The notes beneath the pieces were generated by a model, which searched no databases, was not told the origin of the DNA, and saw only the letters and a program-made list of their open reading frames with translations. This document shows positions 25,950 to 35,359 of a DNA stretch of 64,000 nt, piece by piece (the stretch's first letter is position 1; every line of letters begins with the position of its first letter). Both the position numbers and the translations under genes were made by a program. The stretch is from Desulfuromonas sp. CSMB_57 (GTDB taxonomy: Bacteria > Desulfobacterota > Desulfuromonadia > Desulfuromonadales > Syntrophotaleaceae), in contig NZ_JAFCIY020000039.1 in NCBI RefSeq assembly GCF_020194955.2, positions 38,290-102,289 on the forward strand, given 5' to 3'.

Positions 25950-26620
25950 CCGCTTACCGGCAGGCCGAGGGACGCAGCCGCGCCGGAGTCCGTCCAGGCG
26001 GCCAGGGTCTCGGGCACCTGCAGCACTGCCGACAGATGGGCATCGACGTAGGGTTCCGGGCGGTTGTCGCCGACCAGGATGGTGGCCATGCCCAGTTCCT
26101 TGGCCGGACGCAGGTTGGCGACACTGTCCTCGACCATGACGCAGGCCGAACCCGGCCGGCCCAGTTGCGCAAGAACCTGGCGGTAGGGTTCCGGCCAGGG
26201 CTTGGGGCGGTAATCGGCCACCCGGATATCGAATACCCGGTCGAACAGGTCGGCCACTCCCAAGGCGTTGAGCACCCGCTCCGTGTGGCACAGGGAACTG
26301 TTGGTGAACACCACCCGCTGCTGGGGCAGAGCCTGCAATGCCCGGCGCAGGGCGACATCGGGCTGCAGACGGCTGGCGACGTCGATGTCGTGCACATAAC
26401 GGAGATAGTCCTCGGGATCGACCTGGTGGTGGCGCATCAGACCCTGCATGGTGACGCCGTAACGCTCCCAGTAGCGGCGCCGCAGGACATCGACATCCTC
26501 CAGAGGAATGCCCGCCACCTCGTGCATGTAGCGATTGATGCGCCGATCGATGAGGGAGAACAGTTCCCGCTCCGGCGGGTAAAGGGTGTTGTCGAGGTCG
26601 AAGAGGATGACATCCACCAT
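25946..26620 (-). CDS. HAD-family hydrolase, pyrimidine 5'-nucleotidase (SDT1)-like
   Basis: A 224-residue HAD phosphatase. Motif I is LFDLDNTLYPP (nucleophile and acid Asp), motif II VVFTNSS, the lysine is in RPKPWPEPY, and motif III is VMVEDSVANL. The LFDLDNTLYP start and cap type resemble SDT1-like pyrimidine 5'-nucleotidases. The substrate is not defined by sequence. It sits between HIT and nfo in a housekeeping operon. Confidence 0.82.
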   Translation of the reverse strand: MVDVILFDLDNTLYPPERELFSLIDRRINRYMHEVAGIPLEDVDVLRRRYWERYGVTMQGLMRHHQVDPEDYLRYVHDIDVASRLQPDVALRRALQALPQQRVVFTNSSLCHTERVLNALGVADLFDRVFDIRVADYRPKPWPEPYRQVLAQLGRPGSACVMVEDSVANLRPAKELGMATILVGDNRPEPYVDAHLSAVLQVPETLAAWTDSGAAASLGLPVSG

Positions 26621-26624
26621 GATT

Positions 26625-27065
26625 CTATCCTTTTGCGGCCGGCGAATGCGGCGGCAGGCCGAGGGCGTCGCGAATGGCCGCCGCCTGCCGGCGGTAGTCG
26701 ACTTCGGTCAGCAGCCGTTCGGCATGGGGCTCGCTCCAGATGGGGCGGGGCCACAGGGGATCGTCCGTTTGGCGCGGCACCAGGTGCCAGTGCATGTGCG
26801 GCACCATATTGCCGAGCAACTCGTAATTCATCTTCGCCGGTCGATAGACGCGGTGGAGGGCGGCCGCCACCCGGGCCACCTCCTCCATAACCAAAGCACG
26901 TTCGGCCGGGTCGAGATGAAACAGTTCCGTCACGTGCCGTTTGCTGACCAGCAGGGTGTAGCCGGCAAAGAACTGGTCCTGATTGAGCAGGGCGTAGCAG
27001 AACTCCAGTTCGGCGATGCGCAGCGGCGGTTCATCCTGCCAGCGGGTGCAAAAGGGGCAGCTCAT
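26625..27065 (-). CDS. HIT-family protein (nucleotide hydrolase/transferase)
   Basis: A 146-residue HIT protein. The histidine triad reads [10 protein letters not shown] (HxHxH) near residues 87-96, and MSCPFC at the N-terminus gives a Cys pair like that of zinc-binding HINT-type members. Such enzymes cleave nucleoside phosphoramidates or dinucleotides. The start overlaps the dapF stop (ATGA), and the stop lies 4 nt before the HAD gene. Confidence 0.86.
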   Translation of the reverse strand: MSCPFCTRWQDEPPLRIAELEFCYALLNQDQFFAGYTLLVSKRHVTELFHLDPAERALVMEEVARVAAALHRVYRPAKMNYELLGNMVPHMHWHLVPRQTDDPLWPRPIWSEPHAERLLTEVDYRRQAAAIRDALGLPPHSPAAKG

Positions 27066-27901
27066 TGCGGGTCGAAGACCCCTTCAAAGACCTGCACCGC
27101 CGGGCCGGTCATGTAGACGCTGCCCTCCTCGGTCCATTCCATTTCCAGGTCGCCGCCCGACAGGTGGTTGAGAATGGCGCGCTCGGTGCGGCCGGTCAGC
27201 ACCCCGGCGACGGCGACCGCGGAAGCGCCGGTGCCGCAGGCCAGGGTCTCTCCGGCGCCGCGCTCCCAGGTGCGCTGCCGGACTTCTGTCGGTGATATGA
27301 CTTGGACGAATTCGACATTGGTGCGGCGGGGAAACAGGGCATGGTTTTCGATCACCGGACCGTATTTGTCGACCGGAAAAGCGGCGGCGTCGTCGACGAA
27401 GATGACGCAGTGCGGGTTGCCCATGGACACGCAGGTGATGCGGAAGGTGCGGTCAAGTATCTGCAACTCGACGTTCACCACCTGTTCATCGGCCGGGCCG
27501 GTCATGGGGATTTGGCCCCGGGTCAGGCGCGGCCGGCCCATGTTGACCCGCACCCGTTCGATCCGGTCGCGGTCGTTGGGGAACAGTTGCAGGGTGAGGA
27601 TGCCGGCACCGGTTTCGGCGGTGATTTCCGTCTTCTTCACCAGGCCGTGATCGTAGGCATATTTGGCGACGCAACGAATGCCGTTGCCGCACATCTCCGA
27701 TTCGCTGCCGTCGGAATTGAACATGCGCATGCGAACATCCGCCACTTCCGAGGGCATGATCAGGATCAGGCCGTCGGAGCCGATGCCGAAATTGCGATTG
27801 CTGACCTGCCGGGCCAGGGCCGCCGGGTCGGCTATGGTTTCCTCGAAGCAGTTGACGTAGACGTAATCGTTGCCGGCACCTTGCATTTTGGCAAACTTCA
27901 T
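27062..27901 (-). CDS. dapF: Diaminopimelate epimerase
   Basis: A 279-residue DapF that converts LL- to meso-diaminopimelate for lysine and peptidoglycan. The two catalytic cysteines are in [10 protein letters not shown] (near residue 73) and [11 protein letters not shown] (near residue 218). It starts [16 protein letters not shown], a family hallmark; 12 further open codons upstream are not needed. It is the first gene of the six-gene operon dapF-HIT-HAD-nfo-dtd-darP. Confidence 0.96.
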   Translation of the reverse strand: MKFAKMQGAGNDYVYVNCFEETIADPAALARQVSNRNFGIGSDGLILIMPSEVADVRMRMFNSDGSESEMCGNGIRCVAKYAYDHGLVKKTEITAETGAGILTLQLFPNDRDRIERVRVNMGRPRLTRGQIPMTGPADEQVVNVELQILDRTFRITCVSMGNPHCVIFVDDAAAFPVDKYGPVIENHALFPRRTNVEFVQVISPTEVRQRTWERGAGETLACGTGASAVAVAGVLTGRTERAILNHLSGGDLEMEWTEEGSVYMTGPAVQVFEGVFDPQ

Positions 27902-28132
27902 GGATTGGAGGGTCCTTTCCGCGGTTGGTCCTGCCATGCTTCAATCAGCCCGGACGCCCGGAAAGTCGAAGGACTGCCGGTAACGCCGGTGAACGGGCTG
28001 AAAAAATGGTGGATAAAGCTTTCGACAAAGGAATAAAAAGCGATTATAAGGGAAGAGTCTCTCCCTCACAAGGGGAAAGCCGACCGCCGGATTGACGGTT
28101 CGGGCACCTTGTCCTAACATTCAGGGAGACTG

Positions 28133-28378
28133 ATGGGAAAGGAGTTGCCATGTATGGCATTTAATCTTATAACCAAGGTCTGGCAGACCGGAAACCTGGA
28201 GTGGTGGGGGCGCATCGATGGCCGAGACGTCTATCTCGGTCGCCGTGAGTTTCCTTTGCCGCCGATGGAGGGTGATCAGTGGCGGGTTGCCGCGACGGGT
28301 GCGATATTCCGGATTGAAAAGGGCGCGGTACGGTGTGTGCAGCCACCGCATGGGGAGTCCGGGCAGGAGGGTCAATGA
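28133..28378 (+). CDS. Small hypothetical protein
   Basis: An 81-residue soluble protein with a tryptophan-rich beta-looking core (KVWQTGNLEWWGRIDGRDVYLGRREF). No family recognised. AGGGAG lies 5 nt upstream of the ATG, and its stop overlaps the next start as ATGA, which supports it being translated together with the metallo-beta-lactamase-fold gene. An internal start at residue 8 is possible. Confidence 0.6.
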   Translation: MGKELPCMAFNLITKVWQTGNLEWWGRIDGRDVYLGRREFPLPPMEGDQWRVAATGAIFRIEKGAVRCVQPPHGESGQEGQ

Positions 28379-28998
28379 AAGTCGGCGAATTGGAGATTGT
28401 GCAGATAGCGGCTGGCGAAATGGCCAATTTTGCCTACCTGATCCATCATCCCGCCAGTCGGCTGGGCTTGGCCGTGGATCCCTCCTTTGAACCCCAGCGG
28501 CTGCTGGATGAGATCCGGCGGCGCCAGGTCGCTTTGCGTTGGCTGGTGAACACCCATGGTCACCGCGATCATGTGGCCGGCAACCAGGTCGTGTTGCAGG
28601 CCACCGGCGCCCTGCTGGCGGCCCATCCCCTGGCTGTGCCCGGCGCCGATGTGGCCTTGGAGGAAGGCATGGTGCTGCATCTGGATGAGGTGCCCGTTAC
28701 GGTTTTGCATACTCCGGGCCACACGCCGGGCGATTTGGTGCTTAACCCGCCCGGGGCGCTGCTGACCGGCGATACCCTGTTTGTCACCCATGTCGGACGG
28801 GCCGACTTGCCCGGTAGCGATGCCGAGGCGTTGTATGCCAGTTTGCAGCGTCTGGCGGCTTTCCCCGCGGACACCCTGGTGTTCCCCGGGCATGATTACG
28901 GTCCCATGCCGGTTTCCAGCATCGCCTTTGAACGGGAACACAACCCCTATCTGCGTTGTCCGGATCTGGCCAGTTTTCTTCGTCTGCGCCTCGGGTGA
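28375..28998 (+). CDS. Metallo-beta-lactamase-fold hydrolase (glyoxalase II / persulfide dioxygenase type)
   Basis: A 207-residue MBL-fold enzyme. Metal ligands: THGHRDHVAG (HxHxDH), HTPGHTPGD, GDTLF (bridging Asp) and FPGHDYG. The family includes hydroxyacylglutathione hydrolases and sulfur dioxygenases; the protein is shorter than classic GloB and lacks its C-terminal glutathione domain, so the substrate is uncertain. It is coupled to the small upstream gene and followed closely by the MshEN gene. Confidence 0.82.
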   Translation: MKVGELEIVQIAAGEMANFAYLIHHPASRLGLAVDPSFEPQRLLDEIRRRQVALRWLVNTHGHRDHVAGNQVVLQATGALLAAHPLAVPGADVALEEGMVLHLDEVPVTVLHTPGHTPGDLVLNPPGALLTGDTLFVTHVGRADLPGSDAEALYASLQRLAAFPADTLVFPGHDYGPMPVSSIAFEREHNPYLRCPDLASFLRLRLG

Positions 28999-29034
28999 GG
29001 TGTTGCTTGCGCAACCAGCCGGAAAGAGAATGAA

Positions 29035-30072
29035 ATGGCTCCTGCACTCCTGACGATGTTGATGGAAGCGGGTTTGTTGCAGCCGGAGCAGGCGCGACAG
29101 GCAGTGGAACGGGTGCGGGCGCAGGGTGGGCCTGTCACCACGGTGCTGCGGGAAATGGGCTTGCTCGATTCGGAAACCCTGGCCCGATTTCTGGCCTTCC
29201 ACCTGAATCTGCCCTATTGCGATCCCGGCCGCCTGCCGGCAGTGCCGCCGGTCATGCTGGAGTTTCTGCCGGCGGCCAGGGCGGTGGAGTACCGTGCTCT
29301 ACCCCTGTGTCTGGATCAGCGTGGTCTGCACGTTGCCCTGGCTGATCCGACGGAACGCCCTGTGCTGCAGAAGTTGGCGGGCATGATGGGCTATCCCTTG
29401 GTGGTGCGGGTGGCCCCGGAAACGGAGCTGCTGCGAACCGTACAACGCCTCTACGGTTGTTCCTTGCCGGAACGCGAAGCCCGTCTGCTGGAGATGGACG
29501 CGGCAGCCTTGCCGACCGCCGCCGGCCCCTTGGCCGAGGCCCTGCTCGAAGAGGCGGAGGTGGTGGAGGATGCGGATGCCGGGATACCGGAGGACTCCGA
29601 TCCGGGTGCGGCCCTGGCGGCGGCCACCAGTCGCCAGGAAGTGGCCGAGATTTTGATGGCGTATCTGGGTCGAAGGTTTCAGCGTTGCGCCCTGTTTCTG
29701 CTGCGGAAGGGGCAGGTCGAGGGCTGGCAGGCTCGGCGGCAAGGGCACCCCTTGCCCGGTTTTGCCCGGTTTTGCATGGCCCTCGATCAATCCGCTTTGC
29801 TACACAGTGTCGGACTTGAAAAGACCTGTTTCCTGGGTCCGGTGGGGGCGGCGACCCAGCCTGCTGCGTTGCTGGAAGCATTGGGTGCGCCGGAGCCGGA
29901 TACGGTCCTGCTGTTACCCCTGGTACTGGCCGGCCGGGTCATCGGCGTACTCTGGGTGGAAGGGCCGGAACCGGCATTGCGGGAGAGCTGTGGGGAATTG
30001 CAGTATCTGTTGGGCCAAGCCGCCTGTGCCCTGGAGATTCTGGTGCTTCGCTGGAAGTTGCTGCGCGCCTGA
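29035..30072 (+). CDS. MshEN-like domain protein with C-terminal GAF-like region
   Basis: A 345-residue soluble protein. Residues 1-140 resemble the MshEN/T2SSE N-terminal domain (LLMEAGLLQPEQARQAVE, LREMGLLDSETLARFLAFH, LNLPYCD), which in ATPases such as MshE binds c-di-GMP. An acidic linker (about 165-200, EEAEVVEDADAG) leads to a C-terminal GAF-like half (about 200-345). There is no ATPase domain, so it is a stand-alone sensor or adaptor. The GAF-like call is tentative. It is followed 15 nt later by a convergent gene. Confidence 0.6.
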   Translation: MAPALLTMLMEAGLLQPEQARQAVERVRAQGGPVTTVLREMGLLDSETLARFLAFHLNLPYCDPGRLPAVPPVMLEFLPAARAVEYRALPLCLDQRGLHVALADPTERPVLQKLAGMMGYPLVVRVAPETELLRTVQRLYGCSLPEREARLLEMDAAALPTAAGPLAEALLEEAEVVEDADAGIPEDSDPGAALAAATSRQEVAEILMAYLGRRFQRCALFLLRKGQVEGWQARRQGHPLPGFARFCMALDQSALLHSVGLEKTCFLGPVGAATQPAALLEALGAPEPDTVLLLPLVLAGRVIGVLWVEGPEPALRESCGELQYLLGQAACALEILVLRWKLLRA

Positions 30073-30086
30073 TCCCCCGGGGTGTT

Positions 30087-30992
30087 TCAGGCGTCAGGTT
30101 CTTCATCGTCCTCAATGACCACCGCCACTCGACTGCCCGCCAGGCGGTCGTTCCAGCCCCGTCCCTCCCCATTGCGCAGTGCCGATAAAAAACCCATCCC
30201 TCCCGACAGCAAGCAGAGCAGGCCGCCGAGGCTGCGTCGCACGGCCTGTGGCCACCCCAAGGGCGACCCGTCAAGGCTTTCGACCTGTAGTCGGCCGGCC
30301 ATCTTGCCGGGCGTCTGGCCGACCAGGTAATGAAACAGGGTAAAGTAACCGAAGGCCAGCAGGGCAAAAATCAGTCCGTAGGCTGCGGCCTGATTCAGTA
30401 AAAGGGACGGATCGGGCCAGGCAGGTTGCCAATGTCCCTGTCGCAATGCCTCGCCGGCCATTACGAACAACATGAAGGCCGCCATCAGCAATGCCATGTC
30501 GAAAACCCCTGCCAGCAGGCGCGCCGCCAGAGCCGGAGGCCCTTGGTCCTCAAAGAGGTCCGCAACCGGGGCCGCCGCCATCGACCGGGAGGCTTCGGAG
30601 GCGGAATCCGGTGTTTTCTCAGGCCGGCCGGAGGTTGACTTCCGCGCGGGTGCATCCCGCAAAGCAAGGGCCGAGGCCGGCGGGGCCGGTTGATGAGACG
30701 GGCGCAGGGGCGGATCGTCCGCCTCCAGCCAGGCTTCCAGATCCATTTCTTCCAGAGGGGAGGCGGCTGCAGGGAAAAAACCGCCCGGCGCCGGTATGCC
30801 CTTACCCAGGGGTGTCAAGGTCGACTCCGGCGGTGACGGCGGGAGTGCATCCCGACCCTGGGCCGGACTCCGGGGCGGGGTGACTGGAATATCCCGCCCC
30901 GTATTCGGGTGAACGGGAAGCTTCTCTCGGTCGCATTGGCGACAATGCTCCAAATCGTCGAAGCTCTGACATCCGCACTGCGGACATTTCAT
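30087..30992 (-). CDS. RDD-family membrane protein with N-terminal zinc knuckle
   Basis: A 301-residue protein: an N-terminal four-cysteine knuckle (MKCPQCGCQSF, HCRQCDR, residues 3-21), a long proline-rich, disordered linker (about 25-150), and an RDD membrane domain (about 155-300) with roughly three helices, including AARLLAGVFDMALL and GQTPGKMAGRLQV. RDD proteins are poorly defined; some bind or transport ions. The ATG at 30992 overlaps the rsmE stop (ATGA); the frame upstream is a shadow of rsmE. Confidence 0.75.
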   Translation of the reverse strand: MKCPQCGCQSFDDLEHCRQCDREKLPVHPNTGRDIPVTPPRSPAQGRDALPPSPPESTLTPLGKGIPAPGGFFPAAASPLEEMDLEAWLEADDPPLRPSHQPAPPASALALRDAPARKSTSGRPEKTPDSASEASRSMAAAPVADLFEDQGPPALAARLLAGVFDMALLMAAFMLFVMAGEALRQGHWQPAWPDPSLLLNQAAAYGLIFALLAFGYFTLFHYLVGQTPGKMAGRLQVESLDGSPLGWPQAVRRSLGGLLCLLSGGMGFLSALRNGEGRGWNDRLAGSRVAVVIEDDEEPDA

Positions 30993-31753
30993 GGCCGGTT
31001 CTCCTCCTCGGGAACCGATGCCTTGCCCGCCCTCGCTCCCAAGTCGCCGTACCGGAACTGCAGCAGGCTGGCGGCGGCAAAGCCGGCGGTTTCGCTGCGC
31101 AAAATGCGCGGCCCGAAGCGGACCGGGATAAAGCCTGAGCGGCGGGCCTGAGCGGCTTCGTCCTCGGTAAAGCCCCCCTCCGGTCCGACCAGCAGGGCCG
31201 CCGAAGCGGGCGCGGCCTCGGGCAGGACCTCCGCCAGGGGCAGGCTTTCCTCCTCCCAGAGCATCAAACGCAATGCGGCCCGGCATTGTTGGAGGGCTTC
31301 GCTGAACGGGAGCGGCCGATCCAGGCGCGGCAGGACCGGACGACGGCATTGTCGGGCCGCTTCACTGATGATGCGCTGCCAGCGCTGCAGGCGCCGGTCC
31401 TCACGGCCCGGCGCCGGGATGCTGCGCGTGCAGTGCAGGGGGCTGAAATGCCCGATACCCAGTTCGGTGCCTTTTTGCAGGATGAGTTCCATTTTGTCGC
31501 CTTTGGGCAGTCCCTGCAGCAACTGCAGGGGCCAGGCGCTGTCCTGTTCCCGCCAACTCCGAAGCCTTTCGACCTGGGCGGATTTCCGGTCGCAGCGGGT
31601 CAGGCGACAGAGGTGGATGCCGCCCTCGCCGTCCAGCAACAGCAGTTCCGTGCCCGGTGGCAGGCGCAGGACTTCAAGGTGATGGTGCACCTCCTCGGGT
31701 AGGAGGATGGGGCACTCCCGCAGGATTGGAGGGGGAACGAAAAAGCGCTGCAT
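30989..31753 (-). CDS. rsmE: 16S rRNA m3U1498 methyltransferase
   Basis: A 254-residue SPOUT methyltransferase. It starts MQRFFVPPP; family motifs are HHHLEVLRL, LPKGDKMELILQKGTELG, ISEAARQCRRP, LLVGPEGGFTEDE and LGPRILRSET-like GPRILRSETA, the last two forming the knot that binds S-adenosylmethionine. It methylates U1498 of 16S rRNA. It starts three nt after prmA. Confidence 0.95.
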   Translation of the reverse strand: MQRFFVPPPILRECPILLPEEVHHHLEVLRLPPGTELLLLDGEGGIHLCRLTRCDRKSAQVERLRSWREQDSAWPLQLLQGLPKGDKMELILQKGTELGIGHFSPLHCTRSIPAPGREDRRLQRWQRIISEAARQCRRPVLPRLDRPLPFSEALQQCRAALRLMLWEEESLPLAEVLPEAAPASAALLVGPEGGFTEDEAAQARRSGFIPVRFGPRILRSETAGFAAASLLQFRYGDLGARAGKASVPEEENRP

Positions 31754-31756
31754 CCC

Positions 31757-32674
31757 TCAACCCTTGCGATACACCAGGCAGGACCATTCCTCGCCGCGGC
31801 GAACTTGCGGGCCGTCCAGGGCGAAGGGCGCAAAGGCCTTGATCACCATGGCTTCCTTTTCCTGCAGGATTCCGGACAGCACCAGGCTGCCGCCGGGGGC
31901 CAGATGGGCGACCAGTTGCTCCGCCAGTCGGCAGTTCTCCTCGGCCAGAATGTTGGCCAGCACCACCTGGTACTGCCCTGGGAGTTCAACCAACGGGGAC
32001 AGGGTGATTTCGATGCGCTCGGCCACGCCGTTGGCCAGGGCATTCTCCCGGGCCACGCTGCAGGCCGTCGCTTCGATGTCGCAGGCCAACACCCGGGTGG
32101 CGCCCAAGGCCGCCGCCGCTACGGCCAGAATACCGGAACCGGTGCCGACATCCAGCACCCGGTCGGGGAACGGAGGCTGTTGGAACAGGTCCGCCAAGGC
32201 CTCCAGGCACAGGCGGGTGGTGGCATGGCTGCCGGTACCGAAAGCCATGCCGGGATCGAGGACGACCACGGCCTCCCCGGCCTCGGGTCGGTAAGCCTCC
32301 CAGGTCGGTCGTACCACCAGTCGGCCGATGTGCTGCAGGCCGAAGTGCTGTTTCCAGTTTTCCGCCCAGTCTTCGTTGCGGATTTCGAGCACCGCCTCCA
32401 GGCAAGGGGCCTGCTCCGGAAACAGTTCGCTCAACCAGGCCAAGCGCTCGAGGATGCGCTGCTTGAGGTCGGCCGAATGGTCCTGCGCCGGGAAATAGGC
32501 TTTGAGCAGATAGGTGTCGGAGAGGATCTCGTCGGGATCGGGCGGGATAAAGGTATCCAGGGTACGTTCTTCAACCGTGGTACCCACGCAACCCAGTTCC
32601 GCCATTTCATGGCATACCTGGTCGGCTATGGCGGCGGCGGCGCGAATATGAACTTCCTGCCAAAATTCAGTCAT
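31757..32674 (-). CDS. prmA: Ribosomal protein L11 methyltransferase
   Basis: A 305-residue class I methyltransferase with the PrmA-specific N-terminal L11-recognition domain, the linker NEDWAENWKQHF, the motif DPGMAFGTGSHATTRLCLEAL, and the SAM-binding motif LDVGTGSGILAVAAA followed by VLANILAE. It trimethylates ribosomal protein L11. It is the first gene of the prmA-rsmE-RDD unit, with an AT-rich promoter region upstream. Confidence 0.95.
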   Translation of the reverse strand: MTEFWQEVHIRAAAAIADQVCHEMAELGCVGTTVEERTLDTFIPPDPDEILSDTYLLKAYFPAQDHSADLKQRILERLAWLSELFPEQAPCLEAVLEIRNEDWAENWKQHFGLQHIGRLVVRPTWEAYRPEAGEAVVVLDPGMAFGTGSHATTRLCLEALADLFQQPPFPDRVLDVGTGSGILAVAAAALGATRVLACDIEATACSVARENALANGVAERIEITLSPLVELPGQYQVVLANILAEENCRLAEQLVAHLAPGGSLVLSGILQEKEAMVIKAFAPFALDGPQVRRGEEWSCLVYRKG

Positions 32675-33086
32675 TGTGGATGCTTATCGAAGGTTAGTAG
32701 TGAAAGGTAATAAAATACTTGACAAAAACCCATCATTTGGATTGTAATTCGCGACATTGTCTAATGAGTAAAATTCTTGAAGGGGAAATTATTACCATAT
32801 AGTTTTGTTGATTCCGAGGCCCGCCGGCGGCGTTCCGAAATGCCCTGGATCGCGAGAGCCCGATTTGGGTACTTTAACCGTTTTTTTTGCGAAAAGCCAA
32901 TTTAATCTGACGCATTCCCCTTGCATAAGAATGGTGAATTGCTAATATCTTAACGTTAATTTCATGAGCGGGCCGGTTGGCTGCCGGTCCGGTCTGGCTC
33001 ATGGCTGCCACCGCTCAGGTCAGAGTCGAAAGTTCTGTTGCCGTTCAGCCTCAAGCATACCTACTTACAGGCAAAAGGAGAAAAAC
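32675..33086 (+). promoter_or_regulatory. Long AT-rich leader/intergenic region with two promoter candidates
   Basis: This 412-nt gap holds no gene I can support. On the plus strand TTGACA at about 32719 with TGTAAT 18 nt later is one promoter candidate, and TTGCAT with TAATAT 16 nt later (about 32921-32948) is a nearer one for the response regulator. A run of eight T residues near 32880-32887 follows only a weak hairpin. The AAAAGGAGAAAAAC site before 33087 fixes the regulator start. Confidence 0.45.
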
Positions 33087-33758
33087 ATGCGCGTACTGGT
33101 CGTTGAAGATGAAAAAAAGGTGGCCAGCTTTATCAAGCGGGGCCTTGAAGAAGAGCAGTTTACCGTTGATGTGGCCTATGATGGCGAAGAAGGACTGTTC
33201 ATGGCGGAGAACAATCCCTATGACATCATCCTGATGGATCTGATGCTGCCCAAGAAGGATGGTCTGACCGTCATTCAGGAACTGCGGGCCAAGGATATTT
33301 CAACGCCGGTACTGAGCCTGACCGCCAAGGATACGGTGGAGGATATTGTCGCCGGTCTCGATATCGGCAGCGATGATTACCTGACCAAGCCCTTTGCCTT
33401 TACCGAACTGCTGGCCCGCGTCAAGGCGCTGGTGCGGCGCAGCACCAAGGATCGCGGTGCGGAAATCTATTTTGCCGATCTGCGGCTGGATCCCGTCAGC
33501 CACAAGGTCTGGCGGGCCAACCAGGAAATCGATCTGACGGCCAAGGAGTATGCCCTCCTCGAGTACTTCATGCGCAACCCCAACCAGGTTCTGACCCGGG
33601 CCATGATTGCCGAGCATGTTTGGGACTATGCGTTTGACTCCTTCACCAACATCATCGATGTGTATGTCAACTATTTGCGCAAGAAAATCGACCGCGACTT
33701 TGAAAAGAAGCTGATTCATACGGTTCGGGGCGTGGGATATGTCCTCAAGGAGGGCTGA
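33087..33758 (+). CDS. OmpR-family response regulator
   Basis: A 223-residue regulator: receiver domain (about 1-115) with acidic pocket VVEDE, phosphoacceptor Asp in LMDLMLPKKDG near residue 51 and Lys in DDYLTKPF; winged-helix DNA-binding domain (about 125-223) ending HTVRGVGYVLKEG. The sequence is close to CusR/CopR-type regulators, though that grouping also includes non-metal members. The sensor gene follows immediately. Copper genes lie 18 kb away, so a link is only possible, not shown. Confidence 0.92.
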   Translation: MRVLVVEDEKKVASFIKRGLEEEQFTVDVAYDGEEGLFMAENNPYDIILMDLMLPKKDGLTVIQELRAKDISTPVLSLTAKDTVEDIVAGLDIGSDDYLTKPFAFTELLARVKALVRRSTKDRGAEIYFADLRLDPVSHKVWRANQEIDLTAKEYALLEYFMRNPNQVLTRAMIAEHVWDYAFDSFTNIIDVYVNYLRKKIDRDFEKKLIHTVRGVGYVLKEG

Positions 33759-35201
33759 TTGATTTCCGGCACCATCCGGTTTCGCCTGGCCTGTTGGTAT
33801 GCTCTGGCCTTGTTGCTGGTTTTGGGCATCGGCGGCATGGTCTGCTACCGGCAGATCCCCCGCATTCTGCAGAACCATGTGGATCAGGGTCTGCGGGCAA
33901 TGGAGGCCGGGATCGGGGAATTGTCGGGCCGCGTCGGTGCGGGAGCGCCGGCGGATTGTTCGGCTCTGGCGGAGTTTTCTGGTCGAACTCCGCCGGGGGG
34001 CTATCTGCGCCTGGTCGATGCCGGAGGAAACGTCCTTTGCTTGGTGGGAAACGGGGCGGGCCGGGTGCCGCCGGTTGCCGGGCAGAGCCTGACGGCTGCG
34101 CAGCGCGGGGGATCGGTGCTGGAAACGGTCCCCGTTGCAGAGGGAAAATCGGTACGACAGCTGACCCTGACCCTGCAACCGGGCCGGGACAATGGCTTGT
34201 TTCTGCAGGTCGGTTCAGACATGTGCCAGCTGCAACAGGCGCTGCACGATCTGCGCAGCTTGCTCATATCCGTGTTTCTGGGCACCTTGTTGGTGTTGGC
34301 CCTGGCCGGCTGGTTCCTGGCCGGCCGTGCCTTGGCGCCGGTGCGCTGCGTGACGCGGGCCATGGCCCGCATCGACGGCGACAACCTGTCCCAGCGGTTG
34401 CCGGCGGGCGCGGGCCGGGATGAGGTCGCCCGGATGGTTGACGGCTTCAATGCCATGTTGACCCGCTTGGAGGAAGCCTTCCGCCGGGTCAAGCAATTCT
34501 CCGGCGACGCTTCTCATGAGCTGCGTACCCCGCTGACCATCCTCAAGGGGGAAACGGAGGTCGGCCTGCGCTGGGCCAAACAGCCCGATGAGTTTCGCAA
34601 GATTCTGGAATCCAGCATGGAGGAGATCGATCGCATGAGTCGCATCATCGACGATCTGCTTCTGCTGGCCAAGAGCGAGTCCGGCCAGAAGCCGCTGGCC
34701 ATCAAGGAGTTGAGTCTCAGTGACCTGTTGCAGGAGCTTTATCTGCAAGGCCGGACCCTTGCCGAAGCGAAGGGCATCGAGGTCCTGCTGCACCCGAATG
34801 TTACCGAGGAAATCCGCATCCGCGGCGATGAACTGCGCTTGCGTCAGGTTTTTCTCAATCTGATTACCAATGCCATCAAGTACACTCCGGACCACGGTCG
34901 GGTGGAGATTTCCCTGGACGTGGCGGGGGACGAGGTGGTGGTGACCGTTTCCGATACCGGTGTCGGTATCGCGCCGGAGCATCTGCCGCATATTTTCGAG
35001 CGCTTTTACCGTATCGATTCGGCCCGCAACCGCCAGGATGGCGGCACCGGACTCGGTCTGGCCATCGTCCAATCCTTCGTCAAGGCTCATCAGGGACGCA
35101 TTGAAGTCAATTCCCTGCCCGGCCAGGGCAGTTCCTTTGCCATCTTTCTGCCCATGGCCGGCCCGCAGACCCCGCCTTCCGAGGATTTTCCTTCCCGCTG
35201 A
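33759..35201 (+). CDS. Sensor histidine kinase (HAMP, HisKA), TTG start
   Basis: A 480-residue kinase: membrane helices at about 10-30 and 165-190 flank a periplasmic sensor region; HAMP at about 190-242; H-box SGDASHELRTPLTILKGE near residue 247; N-box LNLITNAIKYT; G-boxes SDTGVGIAPEHL and GGTGLGLAIVQ. The domain order resembles heavy-metal sensor kinases. The start is TTG directly after the regulator's TGA, 5 nt after AAGGAGG, so kinase and regulator are coupled. No ATG start lies nearby. Confidence 0.9.
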   Translation: MISGTIRFRLACWYALALLLVLGIGGMVCYRQIPRILQNHVDQGLRAMEAGIGELSGRVGAGAPADCSALAEFSGRTPPGGYLRLVDAGGNVLCLVGNGAGRVPPVAGQSLTAAQRGGSVLETVPVAEGKSVRQLTLTLQPGRDNGLFLQVGSDMCQLQQALHDLRSLLISVFLGTLLVLALAGWFLAGRALAPVRCVTRAMARIDGDNLSQRLPAGAGRDEVARMVDGFNAMLTRLEEAFRRVKQFSGDASHELRTPLTILKGETEVGLRWAKQPDEFRKILESSMEEIDRMSRIIDDLLLLAKSESGQKPLAIKELSLSDLLQELYLQGRTLAEAKGIEVLLHPNVTEEIRIRGDELRLRQVFLNLITNAIKYTPDHGRVEISLDVAGDEVVVTVSDTGVGIAPEHLPHIFERFYRIDSARNRQDGGTGLGLAIVQSFVKAHQGRIEVNSLPGQGSSFAIFLPMAGPQTPPSEDFPSR

Positions 35202-35359
35202 ATCGTCTGTTGCGCATCGCTCCGCATTGACACCTGCGGCGGCAGTGATTACATTCAATCAAATGGCTTAAGAACCTGCCGACGGTTGCAGGGCATGGAG
35301 GCCCGTGGCCGTTCGGTCATTACCCCTTCCCCCTCTATCGCCTGGTACATGGAGGAGCT

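Noticed and set aside
28092..28120. TTGACG-N17-TAACAT promoter for the 81-residue gene
   Set aside because: The implied transcription start would lie at or after the ribosome site, so it cannot serve this gene as drawn.
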